This document shows positions 1 through 8,220 of a DNA stretch of 45,492 nt, one piece after another. Positions within the stretch are counted from its first letter, which is position 1, and each line of letters opens with the position of its first letter. Below the pieces are notes generated by a model. It ran no database searches and was not told the origin of the DNA. It saw only the letters and a list, made by a program, of their open reading frames with translations. A program made the position numbers and the translations under genes. Source of the stretch: Candidatus Latescibacter anaerobius SCGC AAA252-E07 (GTDB lineage Bacteria; Latescibacterota; Latescibacteria; Latescibacterales; Latescibacteraceae); assembly GCA_000403035.1 (NCBI GenBank), contig AQSL01000156.1, forward strand, positions 1 to 45,492, in the 5' to 3' direction.

Positions 1-803
1 CCCTGTGCAACGAATATATACCCGCCGGGTTCTGTTTTTGCCATATCCATGTAACCCGTCCAGTATACAACATCGCCCTCTTCAGTCAGTTCATATCCGC
101 CATCCATACCGGGTAGTACAACTGCTACCATTTCAATATCGGGAAGCTCAAAGGCGCTTTCTTCTTTTTCTTCCACTGCCTGTTCGGTTTCGGGAACGAT
201 CTCGGCAGTTTCGATTTTTTGAGAAAATGCTTCTCCGCCTGTGCTGTTTAAAAGATTATTGATACCGTTTATAATCGATCCTGCTACTGCTCGTGAGGAA
301 ACAGTAGCACCAGATATTGCATCTATACCTCCGCCATCCTGGTTAACATTGAAGTTAAAAGATGCGGATTTACCGACAAACTGGCGCGGAAACCACGGGT
401 CGTTTTCCCCGGCTTTTATTTCCTCGATCTTGTCTCCCAGTCCCGGAGTTTCCTGTTGAAAAAGTATTTTCACACCGGTAATAGTTCCGTCAATATCTAT
501 ACCAACCATTGACTCGATGATTGAGGAATATCCTTTCTCGCGAGTAATAAACACATATCCGCCGATATTCCTTTTCCCGGAATCGGTGTAACCTGTCCAA
601 TAGGGGAAATCACTCCCTTCTCCCTTCTGGTCAAATCCACCGCTCACACCGGGCAAAACTTCTGCCATGACATTTTCACCGGCTGCTGCCATTTTATTAG
701 CTTCGATGACTGGTGCTGTTTTAATGTATACAAATGCTAATAAGGCGCCGGCAATGAGATTGAATAGCATTAGAACGGAGCCATACTTTATTATATCACG
801 CAC
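1..803 (-). CDS. RnfG/NqrC-like FMN-binding membrane protein, apparently two FMN_bind domains (3' end outside window)
   Basis: Partial: 267 codons are open and run off the left edge. The GTG start at 803 is chosen because GGAGG (813-817) lies 9 nt upstream. One N-terminal membrane segment (about residues 9-29) precedes an FMN_bind domain (about 45-185) with the covalent-flavin motif SGATVSS; Thr167 would carry the phosphoester-linked FMN, as known for RnfG and NqrC. After a Glu-rich linker (about 190-225) the start of the first domain recurs: VLPG at 49-52 and again at 229-232, each followed by a YWTGY motif. A second FMN_bind copy is therefore likely and its flavin motif would lie outside the window. 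RnfG normally has one such domain and feeds electrons between ferredoxin and NAD. No rnfC or rnfD lies upstream here, so this is the first gene of its transcript and may be an extra or diverged RnfG. Family call is sure; the partner complex is not. Confidence 0.85.
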   Translation of the reverse strand, partial: MRDIIKYGSVLMLFNLIAGALLAFVYIKTAPVIEANKMAAAGENVMAEVLPGVSGGFDQKGEGSDFPYWTGYTDSGKRNIGGYVFITREKGYSSIIESMVGIDIDGTITGVKILFQQETPGLGDKIEEIKAGENDPWFPRQFVGKSASFNFNVNQDGGGIDAISGATVSSRAVAGSIINGINNLLNSTGGEAFSQKIETAEIVPETEQAVEEKEESAFELPDIEMVAVVLPGMDGGYELTEEGDVVYWTGYMDMAKTEPGGYIFVAQ

Positions 804-1284
804 GTGGCAGTACCTCCGCAAAAATATTTTGCATTGTTAACCCATCAAAATAAAAGAAGTCATAATATACATATAATTCATTTCGTTTGCAATGTTAAAC
901 TCGCTCTGATGACCCCTCGTATTTTTTTTAATCAACAGAATCAGAGTACAAAATGCAAAGTCTCACGGTATAAAGATTCAAGCCATTCAGGAAAAAAATG
1001 ATCAATACGTTATTTGTAACACTAATACACTCAGCTGGTATTGTCTCAATTTTATCTCATATTGACATTTTTCATATCTACCTGCTTTACAGTCAGTTAT
1101 ACCTTTTATAGAGTGGATTTACAGTAGTACAGAACCATGACTACTCTTCAAAGAACGATTCGATCGACGAAAAAAATTATGGCAGAAATATTAAATGTTA
1201 ATTTTTTGTCCCGTAACTATTATATTGTGCTATGCATCAGTTATTATATGAACCGGAAGAATCTTTTACGATAAAGGAACACAC
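804..1284. other. Divergent intergenic region
   Basis: AT-rich spacer between the divergent RnfG-like and GH3-like genes. Besides the candidate minus-strand promoter at 864-892 I see no convincing ORF, hairpin or repeat. The GH3 promoter should lie in the right half, but no good -35/-10 pair stands out. Confidence 0.5.
864..892 (-). promoter_or_regulatory. Candidate sigma70-type promoter for the RnfG-like gene
   Basis: On the minus strand TTGCAA (887-892) is separated by 17 nt from TATATT (864-869). This predicts a start near 857 and a leader of about 53 nt before the GTG at 803. The same TATATT -10 occurs in the candidate promoters at 3653 and 44664. Prediction by eye only. Confidence 0.45.
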
Positions 1285-3027
1285 ATGAAAATACTACACA
1301 AAATTATCATACTTTCTGCAATCATATTACCTGCTCTCGTATCATTCAACTGCGAAGAACAATTCGAGGAAGACACATCGGTTAACTGGTTAGAAAATAC
1401 CTATGCAACATTCAATGATGAACAAAAGATCGGTCAGCTTCTCTGTCTGAGAATAGATCCAATCGAGTACTTTTTATATCCACAGTACAAAAGAAATATC
1501 AATACCCTGATTAGAAAATATAATCCGGGCGGTGTATACTTTTCTTCAAAACTGGAAGATTACTCCAGTGAAGTTCTGAACGAGTTTAACGGTGATAAAC
1601 TGCTTGGAGAAGTCATAGAAATGAACAGGATTTCGAATATCCCGCTGCTTGTTGCGGCAGATTTCGAAACAGGGGCATGGTACTGGGATAAAACGGCGAC
1701 CATTTTTCCATTTGCACTTGCACTGGGAACCGCCAATTCCCCGGAATTATCATACCGCCAGGGCAAAATTACCGCAGTTGAAGCCAAAACTCAGGGAATA
1801 AACTTGATTTTCGCTCCCGTAATGAATACAACGATAAATCCTCAAAATGTATCTTTCAATATCAGAACTTTTGCCGAGGATACTGAAATTGCCAGTCAGA
1901 TCGGTTCGAGTTTCATCAGAGGATGCCAGGATATCGGGGTTGCGGCCTCGATGAAATTTTTCCCCGATAAAGCATGGATGCAATATGACAAAATCGATCC
2001 TTCCCGTTTTGCCCCTTTTAAAGCAGGAATAGATGTCGACGTCATGTCTGTAAGAGGTCCGGATATTGATGTAAATCCTGACAATCAGGGTAATACTCTT
2101 TTATTTTTAAACGAAGCTTTCAATCAGTTAAGGAATGTTCTCGGATACGATGGTCTTGTCATGTGCGAGGTTACTGGTTTAGCTCATTTGGAAAACGTGC
2201 GGCAGGGAAATGAAATCCTGATTGCATCACTCACCACGGGAAACAACATGTTTCTGCTACCGGAAATTACCGATGAGAACATACCGGTTATTGACTTCAT
2301 GCACAATTATGTACGTGAAAATAAGTCAGAGATGATGAGTGTCGAGAGTTCGGTTCGGAAAATTCTCACGTTGAAAGAAAATATGAAAGTGTATTCATTC
2401 AGTTACGACCGTCCACTCGACGGCATGGCAGGTCTGGGGCTCAAGGAATACTACCAGGCATCGATGGACATTTCAAGTGCAGCGGTTACCTTATTAAAAA
2501 ACGAACACAACGTTATTCCTCTCGATTACGAAAACCAGTATATCGCTTCCATCACATTCCTCGATGAATATTCCACGTACGCCAGTATGATATACAAAGA
2601 AAAATTACTTGAAATTTCCGAAAACATCAAATTTCTCAGTGTTCTCGGCGTACCGGATAAGATATTTCAGCGCGAGATTCTCAGAAGAGCACAAGAGGCT
2701 GATGTTGTCGTATGCTCGTTTCTTATACGACCTTCTGAAGATACCGGTGTTTCAAAACCTTCGGAAGAAATTCTGGAAATCATGAAAAATATTATTAAAA
2801 TAAACGATACTGTTGCGGTAATATCATATTTCAATCCGTACCTGATACAACATATTCCCGGTGCCGGGGCTTTTATGATAAGCTATTCATCTTCGGAAAC
2901 ATCCATGGATGCAGCAATCGATGTGCTTTTCGGTGAACGTAATCCTCAGGGGAAATTACCGATCACCATTTCTGAAAAATATCCCATCGGATTCGGAATA
3001 AATGTGGGTGGTGAACTTTTGGAATAA
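1285..3027 (+). CDS. Glycoside hydrolase family 3-like exported protein with altered active-site motifs
   Basis: 580 aa. The ATG is preceded by AAAGGA 6 nt upstream. An N-terminal hydrophobic segment ends at Cys23 (weak lipobox, SFNC), so export and possible lipidation are likely. The GH3 N domain is recognisable: AADFETG at 125-131, FAPVMN at 176-181, and a Lys-containing segment at 224-229. The C domain ends with the family motif FGERNPQGKLPIT. GH3 enzymes hydrolyse beta-glucosides or beta-N-acetylglucosaminides using an Asp nucleophile in a motif like VMTD. Here that position reads VMCE (Glu295), and the usual KHFPGHG reads KFFPDKA, losing the conserved His and Gly. It may be a non-catalytic or altered-specificity paralogue. 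The last 38 codons and 3' flank are duplicated at 12791-12962. Confidence 0.85.
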   Translation: MKILHKIIILSAIILPALVSFNCEEQFEEDTSVNWLENTYATFNDEQKIGQLLCLRIDPIEYFLYPQYKRNINTLIRKYNPGGVYFSSKLEDYSSEVLNEFNGDKLLGEVIEMNRISNIPLLVAADFETGAWYWDKTATIFPFALALGTANSPELSYRQGKITAVEAKTQGINLIFAPVMNTTINPQNVSFNIRTFAEDTEIASQIGSSFIRGCQDIGVAASMKFFPDKAWMQYDKIDPSRFAPFKAGIDVDVMSVRGPDIDVNPDNQGNTLLFLNEAFNQLRNVLGYDGLVMCEVTGLAHLENVRQGNEILIASLTTGNNMFLLPEITDENIPVIDFMHNYVRENKSEMMSVESSVRKILTLKENMKVYSFSYDRPLDGMAGLGLKEYYQASMDISSAAVTLLKNEHNVIPLDYENQYIASITFLDEYSTYASMIYKEKLLEISENIKFLSVLGVPDKIFQREILRRAQEADVVVCSFLIRPSEDTGVSKPSEEILEIMKNIIKINDTVAVISYFNPYLIQHIPGAGAFMISYSSSETSMDAAIDVLFGERNPQGKLPITISEKYPIGFGINVGGELLE

Positions 3028-3084
3028 AATTAAGTTGCGTTTTTTACCGGTAAAAAAACAGTTTGATTTACGATTTTAGATTCT
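2909..3084 (+). repeat. Direct repeat copy 1 (GH3 3' end plus 3' flank)
   Basis: From ATGCAGCAATCGATGT to GATTTTAGATTCT this stretch is closely matched at 12791-12962. Coding differences are mostly synonymous third-position changes, and the match continues about 57 nt past the stop codon before ending abruptly. See copy 2. Confidence 0.9.
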
Positions 3085-3730
3085 CACAAACTCCAACTCA
3101 ACTCATTGAATTATACTCGTTTATTAGGAATCTTATACAGTCTGTATAACCCCCCAATAAAACATTATTTCTTATAAATTATCTGCAGTACTTATCATAA
3201 TTAACATATGGCGATATTCGCAAGATATTATCATTAAAACTCATGTCAAGAAAATATTATTTATGATACTTTTATCTTGAATTCCCCGATGTTTGGTTCA
3301 CGGGATTAGTACAATCCTAATCTTCACAATATAGTGACGATCACAGGCGAGTCAATGTGATATCCCGACCCTTGAGTCGGGGAAAGTGTATTGTCATATA
3401 TCCCCCTGAATATGACAGAAATAAACGTGTCTTATACTTTTCTCCTGAAATACTCCCGTTTTACTCCCGTGAAATTATAGTAATTTTCCATACTACAAGC
3501 TGTGTGACTTACAGGTTGTTGAATAAAAGGCTATTAGAATCATCTGATAAAAATGAGACTGTCTTGTTTGGTTTTAGGTTAACATCAAATATCCGGATTA
3601 ATTCACTACTTCTGATAGTGTTACAAAAAGGGAGCAGATCATCAAAAAAGTCTTGACAAATATGGCTTATTGGTTATATTGGTCAATAAGGATGAAATGG
3701 TTATTATTGTTATTGAAAGGAAAGACAATT
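3028..3730. other. Intergenic region with two adjacent hairpins
   Basis: About 700 bp without a credible gene. The first ~57 nt are the end of direct-repeat copy 1. Two perfect inverted repeats follow closely: CCCGAC/GTCGGG at 3364-3369 and 3376-3381 (6-nt loop), and TGTCATAT/ATATGACA at 3392-3399 and 3410-3417 (10-nt loop). Neither has a following T-run, so they do not look like intrinsic terminators. A strong promoter at 3653-3680 ends the region. Confidence 0.6.
3653..3680 (+). promoter_or_regulatory. Sigma70-type promoter for the HTH response regulator
   Basis: TTGACA (3653-3658), 16-nt spacer, TATATT (3675-3680). It predicts a start near 3687 and a leader of about 44 nt before the ATG at 3731. 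A TTG at 3653 that would extend the downstream frame lies inside this -35 box, which argues against that longer start. Confidence 0.7.
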
Positions 3731-4330
3731 ATGCCAAAAAAGTATCGTAAAAGACCCATTCCTGAACCTCTTCTCACGACTGGTGAAGTTGCACGATATT
3801 GCCATACAAGTACATCGCAGGTCAAACGATGGATTCATAATGGGGATTTGATAGCGATACAAACACCAGGTGGTCATTTTCGGTTACGCAAAGAAGATTT
3901 TCGGTCTTTTTTAGAACGTATGGATATGCCGGTTATCGAAGAATTTTTTAAGTCTATGGTGAAAAAGAGGATTCTTATTGCGGATGATGATCCTCTGATA
4001 GTGGATTCATTCAGTGAGCTTATTAAAGCACGTTATAAGGATATAGAAATTGAGAAGGCTTATGATGGATATGAAACCCTGATTAAAACAGGGCAATTCA
4101 ATCCAGATCTTTTGATTCTCGACATAAGGATGCCAAAAATCGATGGGCTTGAAGTATGCCACCGTCTCCGTCATGATAAAACGATAAATCCGGAGATAAA
4201 AATTCTCGCTGTAACCGCACATTCGGAGGGTTATAGCATGGATGTGGTCTTGGCGAGTGGAGCAGATGATTTTCTGATAAAACCAATCGATATAAATACG
4301 CTGATCGAACATATAGAAAAGCTTATCTGA
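3731..4330 (+). CDS. Response regulator with N-terminal excisionase/MerR-type HTH and C-terminal receiver
   Basis: 199 aa from the ATG at 3731, with GAAAGGAAAG just upstream. Residues about 13-62 form a winged HTH of the excisionase/MerR (HTH_17) type, with LTTGEVARYC, VKRWIHNGDL and the wing TPGGHFRLR. Residues about 78-199 are a receiver domain with the acid cluster DDD at 85-87, phospho-acceptor Asp131 in LILDIRMP, and conserved Lys184 in IKP. The DNA-binding domain is N-terminal to the receiver, the reverse of the usual OmpR or NarL layout. It is probably the output partner of the hybrid kinase that follows; this is inferred from adjacency only. It has its own strong promoter. Confidence 0.9.
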   Translation: MPKKYRKRPIPEPLLTTGEVARYCHTSTSQVKRWIHNGDLIAIQTPGGHFRLRKEDFRSFLERMDMPVIEEFFKSMVKKRILIADDDPLIVDSFSELIKARYKDIEIEKAYDGYETLIKTGQFNPDLLILDIRMPKIDGLEVCHRLRHDKTINPEIKILAVTAHSEGYSMDVVLASGADDFLIKPIDINTLIEHIEKLI

Positions 4331-4649
4331 AAAAAATATTTAGTTTTCAACATTTTCATGACAATTCACAAGATATTACTATCACTAAAAGTCTGGTGAA
4401 AAACCCTTACCTTCGGGGTAATGAGCTGTCAATGGCCGGTCTGTATAAAAGAATGAATATGAAAAATAAATTCGTATTACTTGCGATAAAACAATAATAA
4501 ACAATACATTTTATAAATGGCCGGCTTGACTTGCCCTTGACAGCAACACAGTTAAATATTTCATACAGGGGTGTGTGAAAAGACTTTTTCACCGCCCTTC
4601 TAAAAGACTTGAAATAACTATAGCTATTAAACTCTGTGAGTTGAGTAAT
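4331..4649. other. Spacer between response regulator and kinase
   Basis: Contains a small hairpin TTACC/GGTAA with a TTCGG loop (4407-4421) and a distant 8-bp inverted repeat GCTGTCAA (4425-4432) / TTGACAGC (4537-4544). TTGACA at 4537 could be a -35 box, but no good -10 follows at the right distance. The first 75 nt of the kinase frame as opened at 4575 may belong to this spacer. Confidence 0.4.
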
Positions 4650-7604
4650 ATGTTATTTTCAAACTTTAAAGACTCGATAAAATCCCATCTGGAAATTAAA
4701 ACAATTCTGATTATTGTCCTGTTTTTATGCATCATTTCAATCTCCCTTACCACATTTTTCGTGATACAACTGAAAAGCTCCCGTTTTGAGGAGATACAAA
4801 CGCGAACTCAATATCATGCAGACAAATTAGCCTTCAATATCCGTTATTTTATTGTTGATGGAGCCTCTACTGCATTACAGCTTGCATTGATGGAAGTCTT
4901 GAGGGAAAACGATATTGTCGATGTTCTCATTACCGATGTAAATGGTATTATTCTTGGTCAAAATGGTAGAACAAGGATTGGACAAAAAATAGAACTACCG
5001 CAATCGGTCAACTCCGCCACCCATGAAATCTGGATACCTACCAAAGATAATACTATATGGAGAACGATAACACCTGTTGAATATGAAGGTGACCCCACCT
5101 TTCAAGAAGAAATTTCACTATCTCCTGGTTTTAGAGCTACTTACTTCTATGTTGGTATGCCTGGTCCATGGGGTATTGCTGTTAAAAGTCGCACTGAACT
5201 GTTAATGACAAATAATTCTGATCCTCAAGGTGTGTTCGTTGCAAGAAGCGGAGATTCATTTGATGAGAGTGATGCATTTTCAACACTTGGAGCTCCTTTT
5301 GTAGAGCCCAGAAATATTCTTATATATCCTGACGGGACTGTTTTTTTAATTGATAAATCAGCATTCACCCTTTTCAGAATTGGCGCTGACGGTGGTTCGC
5401 CGACAGCATTTGTTACACGTGAAAGCATTGGTTCAACAAATATGTTTAACCCTTTTGATATAGAAATTGCACCACCTACATTTAGTGGCCCCAATGTTGA
5501 TCCCGGTGATTTGATTATTGCCGACAATGGGTATGGACAGTATCCTGCGGTATGGGCGGTAAATCCCATTACGGGCAAAGCTCGAGCCATCATTATCGGG
5601 CGATATCCTGAAGAAAATGTTCTATCCTGTGGTCCTCTTGAATTAGAATTTAGCCCTGATGGCAGGTTATTTTTACGTTCGAATACTGATTATAATAATA
5701 ACATTAGTATTGAATGTTTGGATGCGGACGGAAAGGTTACTCCATTTCTTAATGATATTCCGGAAAGAGGTCCAATGGCAATACACCCTGTCACAGGCGA
5801 TATCTATTTGGGAATGTATTTAAGCAGAGAGATATGGCGCATCCCATGCGATGGTGGTGATATACAGGTGTTTGCCAGAGGAATTATTGATTTTATCAGA
5901 AATCTGCAGTTTACTCCGGATGGGCACGTTTTATTTGTAAGCTGTTATCCCAATGTACTTGAGATTGTTGGTCAGTTCCTGAAACCGATAGCCTCAACGA
6001 AACCCGCTCCTGTTATTGACAATACGGGGTCTCCACTGGTAAAAAAGGGAAAACGAGGTTATGTATTAATAGATGTATCACTGGAAAATATGAATAGAGC
6101 ATTAGTTAAGGACATCCTAAATGCAATCTCTATTACCATTATTTTGTTAGGATTAGTATCGCTCGTTTCAATCCGGATGGTAAGAAGAATTACACGGCCA
6201 ATCCAGCATCTTGCCGATGCAACCAGCTCGGTAGCTGAGGGAAATCTCGATCAAGCGGTATCGATTGAAAGGACCGATGAAATAGGAATTCTCGCAGACT
6301 CGTTTAATCACATGATACAGCAATTAAAAATATCGAGAGAAGAAATCGAAGAATGGAACCGGGAGTTGGAAGCAAAAGTGGATGACCGGACAGCCGAGTT
6401 ATCCAAGCGAACGGCCGAATTGGCGAAAGAAAGAAATGAACTGGAAGAAGCTTATAAGGAATTGGAAACGCTCGATAACGCTAAAGATGTTTTTTTATCC
6501 CTTGTTTCCCATGAACTGCGGACCCCTTTAAGTTCTATTCTGGTGTATTCGGAAATGCTGTTGAATAAACTTGTTAACTCCGAAGAAACCCGTGAGAAAT
6601 TTCATAAAACGATTGTTGATGAATGCAAGAGATTAACCCGCCTGATAAACGATGTACTGGATCTTTCAAAAATCGATGCCGGCAGAATGTCTTTTAACCT
6701 TAAATCATTGAATGTGCGAGAATTGGTCATTGAGGTCTTTGAAAGTTTTCGCCTTTTCCTCGAGAAGCAAGGTTTACTTTTTGATTATGAACATGTTAGT
6801 GAGGATTCAACACTTTGGGGTGACAGAGATAGAATCATCCAGGTTTTAACAAATATCATATCGAATGCTGTCAAATTTACGCCCGAAAGAGGGACAATCA
6901 GTATTGCATCGAGCAATGATAATGGAATGGTTACAATTGCTGTCAAAGATACCGGGAAAGGTATGAAAAAAGAAGATATTCCCAAGGTTTTTGACAGGTT
7001 CAGTCAGTTGGAAAATATCAATCATCACTCTGAGGGCACTGGTTTAGGAATGACCATTTCAAAATCTATAATAGAGCTGCTCGGCGGGAATATCTGGATT
7101 GAAAGTGAACCGGGCAGTGGTACGACAGTATTTTTTACATTGCCCGAACCGCATGGTGAAATAAAACCGGAAAATTACCCGGATAAGAAGATCGTTACGA
7201 GTTCAAAATCAAAAGTGAAACCTTCCGGAAAATCGAGTTCCTTTAAAATATTGATCGTCGATGATGATGAAGTATTACGGTATGCTCTGATAGACTGTGT
7301 AAAAAATGCCGGTTTCATCCCCATCGATGCTGCCGATGGAAATGAAGCCCTGCGCCTGGTGGAACAACAACAGCCGGACTTACTAATTCTTGATGTTATG
7401 ATGCCTGGTTTATCCGGAATTGAAGTATGTCGAAAGCTCAAAAGCGATCCTCGGACCAGTCAGATCAAAATTGTAATTTTATCTGCCAGAGGACAGCTGA
7501 AAGAAAAGGAAGAAGGGCTTGATGCAGGTGCAGACTTCTATATATCAAAACCGTTTGATTATATGGAACTGATAAAAACCGTCAAACAACTTTTAGAAAA
7601 GTGA
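4575..7604 (+). CDS. Hybrid sensor histidine kinase with extracytoplasmic beta-propeller inside a Cache-like sensor
   Basis: Up to 1009 aa from GTG 4575; the ATG at 4650 (residue 26) is an equally good or better start because it sits just before the first membrane segment. Numbering is from 4575. TM1 about 42-65; N-terminal half of a Cache/PAS-like sensor about 66-210 (LITDVNGIILG); a propeller-like stretch about 215-475 with repeated blades such as YPDGTVFLID, SPDGRLFLR and TPDGHVLFV; then GYVLIDVSLENMN (495-507), which resembles the end of a Cache domain; TM2 about 514-534; HAMP; coiled coil about 585-635; HisKA with phospho-acceptor His646 in SHELRTPL; HATPase_c with N-box around 760-764, DTGKGM 792-797 and GTGLGM 821-826; receiver with Asp940 in LILDVMMP. 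It likely phosphorylates its own receiver and the upstream regulator. The ligand is unknown; the propeller resembles the exported SMP-30/NHL proteins encoded downstream. Confidence 0.9.
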   Translation: MKRLFHRPSKRLEITIAIKLCELSNMLFSNFKDSIKSHLEIKTILIIVLFLCIISISLTTFFVIQLKSSRFEEIQTRTQYHADKLAFNIRYFIVDGASTALQLALMEVLRENDIVDVLITDVNGIILGQNGRTRIGQKIELPQSVNSATHEIWIPTKDNTIWRTITPVEYEGDPTFQEEISLSPGFRATYFYVGMPGPWGIAVKSRTELLMTNNSDPQGVFVARSGDSFDESDAFSTLGAPFVEPRNILIYPDGTVFLIDKSAFTLFRIGADGGSPTAFVTRESIGSTNMFNPFDIEIAPPTFSGPNVDPGDLIIADNGYGQYPAVWAVNPITGKARAIIIGRYPEENVLSCGPLELEFSPDGRLFLRSNTDYNNNISIECLDADGKVTPFLNDIPERGPMAIHPVTGDIYLGMYLSREIWRIPCDGGDIQVFARGIIDFIRNLQFTPDGHVLFVSCYPNVLEIVGQFLKPIASTKPAPVIDNTGSPLVKKGKRGYVLIDVSLENMNRALVKDILNAISITIILLGLVSLVSIRMVRRITRPIQHLADATSSVAEGNLDQAVSIERTDEIGILADSFNHMIQQLKISREEIEEWNRELEAKVDDRTAELSKRTAELAKERNELEEAYKELETLDNAKDVFLSLVSHELRTPLSSILVYSEMLLNKLVNSEETREKFHKTIVDECKRLTRLINDVLDLSKIDAGRMSFNLKSLNVRELVIEVFESFRLFLEKQGLLFDYEHVSEDSTLWGDRDRIIQVLTNIISNAVKFTPERGTISIASSNDNGMVTIAVKDTGKGMKKEDIPKVFDRFSQLENINHHSEGTGLGMTISKSIIELLGGNIWIESEPGSGTTVFFTLPEPHGEIKPENYPDKKIVTSSKSKVKPSGKSSSFKILIVDDDEVLRYALIDCVKNAGFIPIDAADGNEALRLVEQQQPDLLILDVMMPGLSGIEVCRKLKSDPRTSQIKIVILSARGQLKEKEEGLDAGADFYISKPFDYMELIKTVKQLLEK

Positions 7605-7644
7605 TAACGGATACTATATCATTATTTCAAAAGGAGGTATCATA

Positions 7645-8220
7645 ATGAAAAGTACCATGGTTGCAGGAATTATCGTTGTCGCAGGTTTCTTTTTCTTTGG
7701 CATCTTGCAAGGGGGAAGTATCGTACTGTTTCTTGATATTCCTTCACTTCTTATTGTCGGGGGAATACTCATCGGCGGCACATTAATTTCATTCGGATTT
7801 GCTGTGCCTCTAAAAGCATTGAAAGAAGCACTTTTCCGAGGAGGAGTACAGTCGCTTGATGAGTTGAAACTCTATGTCAACTTTTTCAACTTGGCATCCC
7901 AGCTTTCGATAGCCGGAGGAATTGCCGGGACTCTGGTAGGTCTTGTCAATTTGCTTGCACACATGAATGATCCATCTTTAATCGGCCCGAGCATGTCAGT
8001 CGCTCTTATAACGGTTTTGTATGGTGTAGTTCTCTCGGAATTTGTTTTTCAGCCGTTGAAACATGCCCTGATTACAAAATCCGCTGAAGTCTGTGAAAAC
8101 GCAGCCGATGAAGATTCCGGAAAGAGCAAAAACAAGAGGTGGCTTGTTCTCGGTCTCGGTCTTTATGCAAGTGTTGTTCCTTTTTTGATAGTATTGTTTT
8201 CCATGCGTCATACTATGTAA
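7645..8220 (+). CDS. Compact MotA/TolQ/ExbB-family membrane protein
   Basis: 191 aa, with AAAGGAGG 8 nt before the ATG. The N-terminal part (LDIPSLLIVGG..., TLISF) and the later GTLVGLVNLL ... DPSLIGPSMSVALITVLYG segment match TM1-2 and TM3-4 of MotA flagellar stator subunits. The large cytoplasmic loop that contacts the rotor in MotA (about 100 residues between TM2 and TM3) is reduced to about 35 residues, and a further membrane segment (about 167-187) ends the protein. Family members form proton or sodium channels that energise a partner. No MotB, ExbD or TolR partner is encoded nearby, so it is an orphan here. It starts 40 nt after the kinase stop and could share its transcript. Function unknown. 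Confidence 0.75.
   Translation: MKSTMVAGIIVVAGFFFFGILQGGSIVLFLDIPSLLIVGGILIGGTLISFGFAVPLKALKEALFRGGVQSLDELKLYVNFFNLASQLSIAGGIAGTLVGLVNLLAHMNDPSLIGPSMSVALITVLYGVVLSEFVFQPLKHALITKSAEVCENAADEDSGKSKNKRWLVLGLGLYASVVPFLIVLFSMRHTM

Noticed and set aside
3357..3656. 99-codon open frame before the response regulator
   Set aside because: No RBS, no recognisable domain, overlaps the hairpins and runs into the promoter at 3653; composition looks non-coding.
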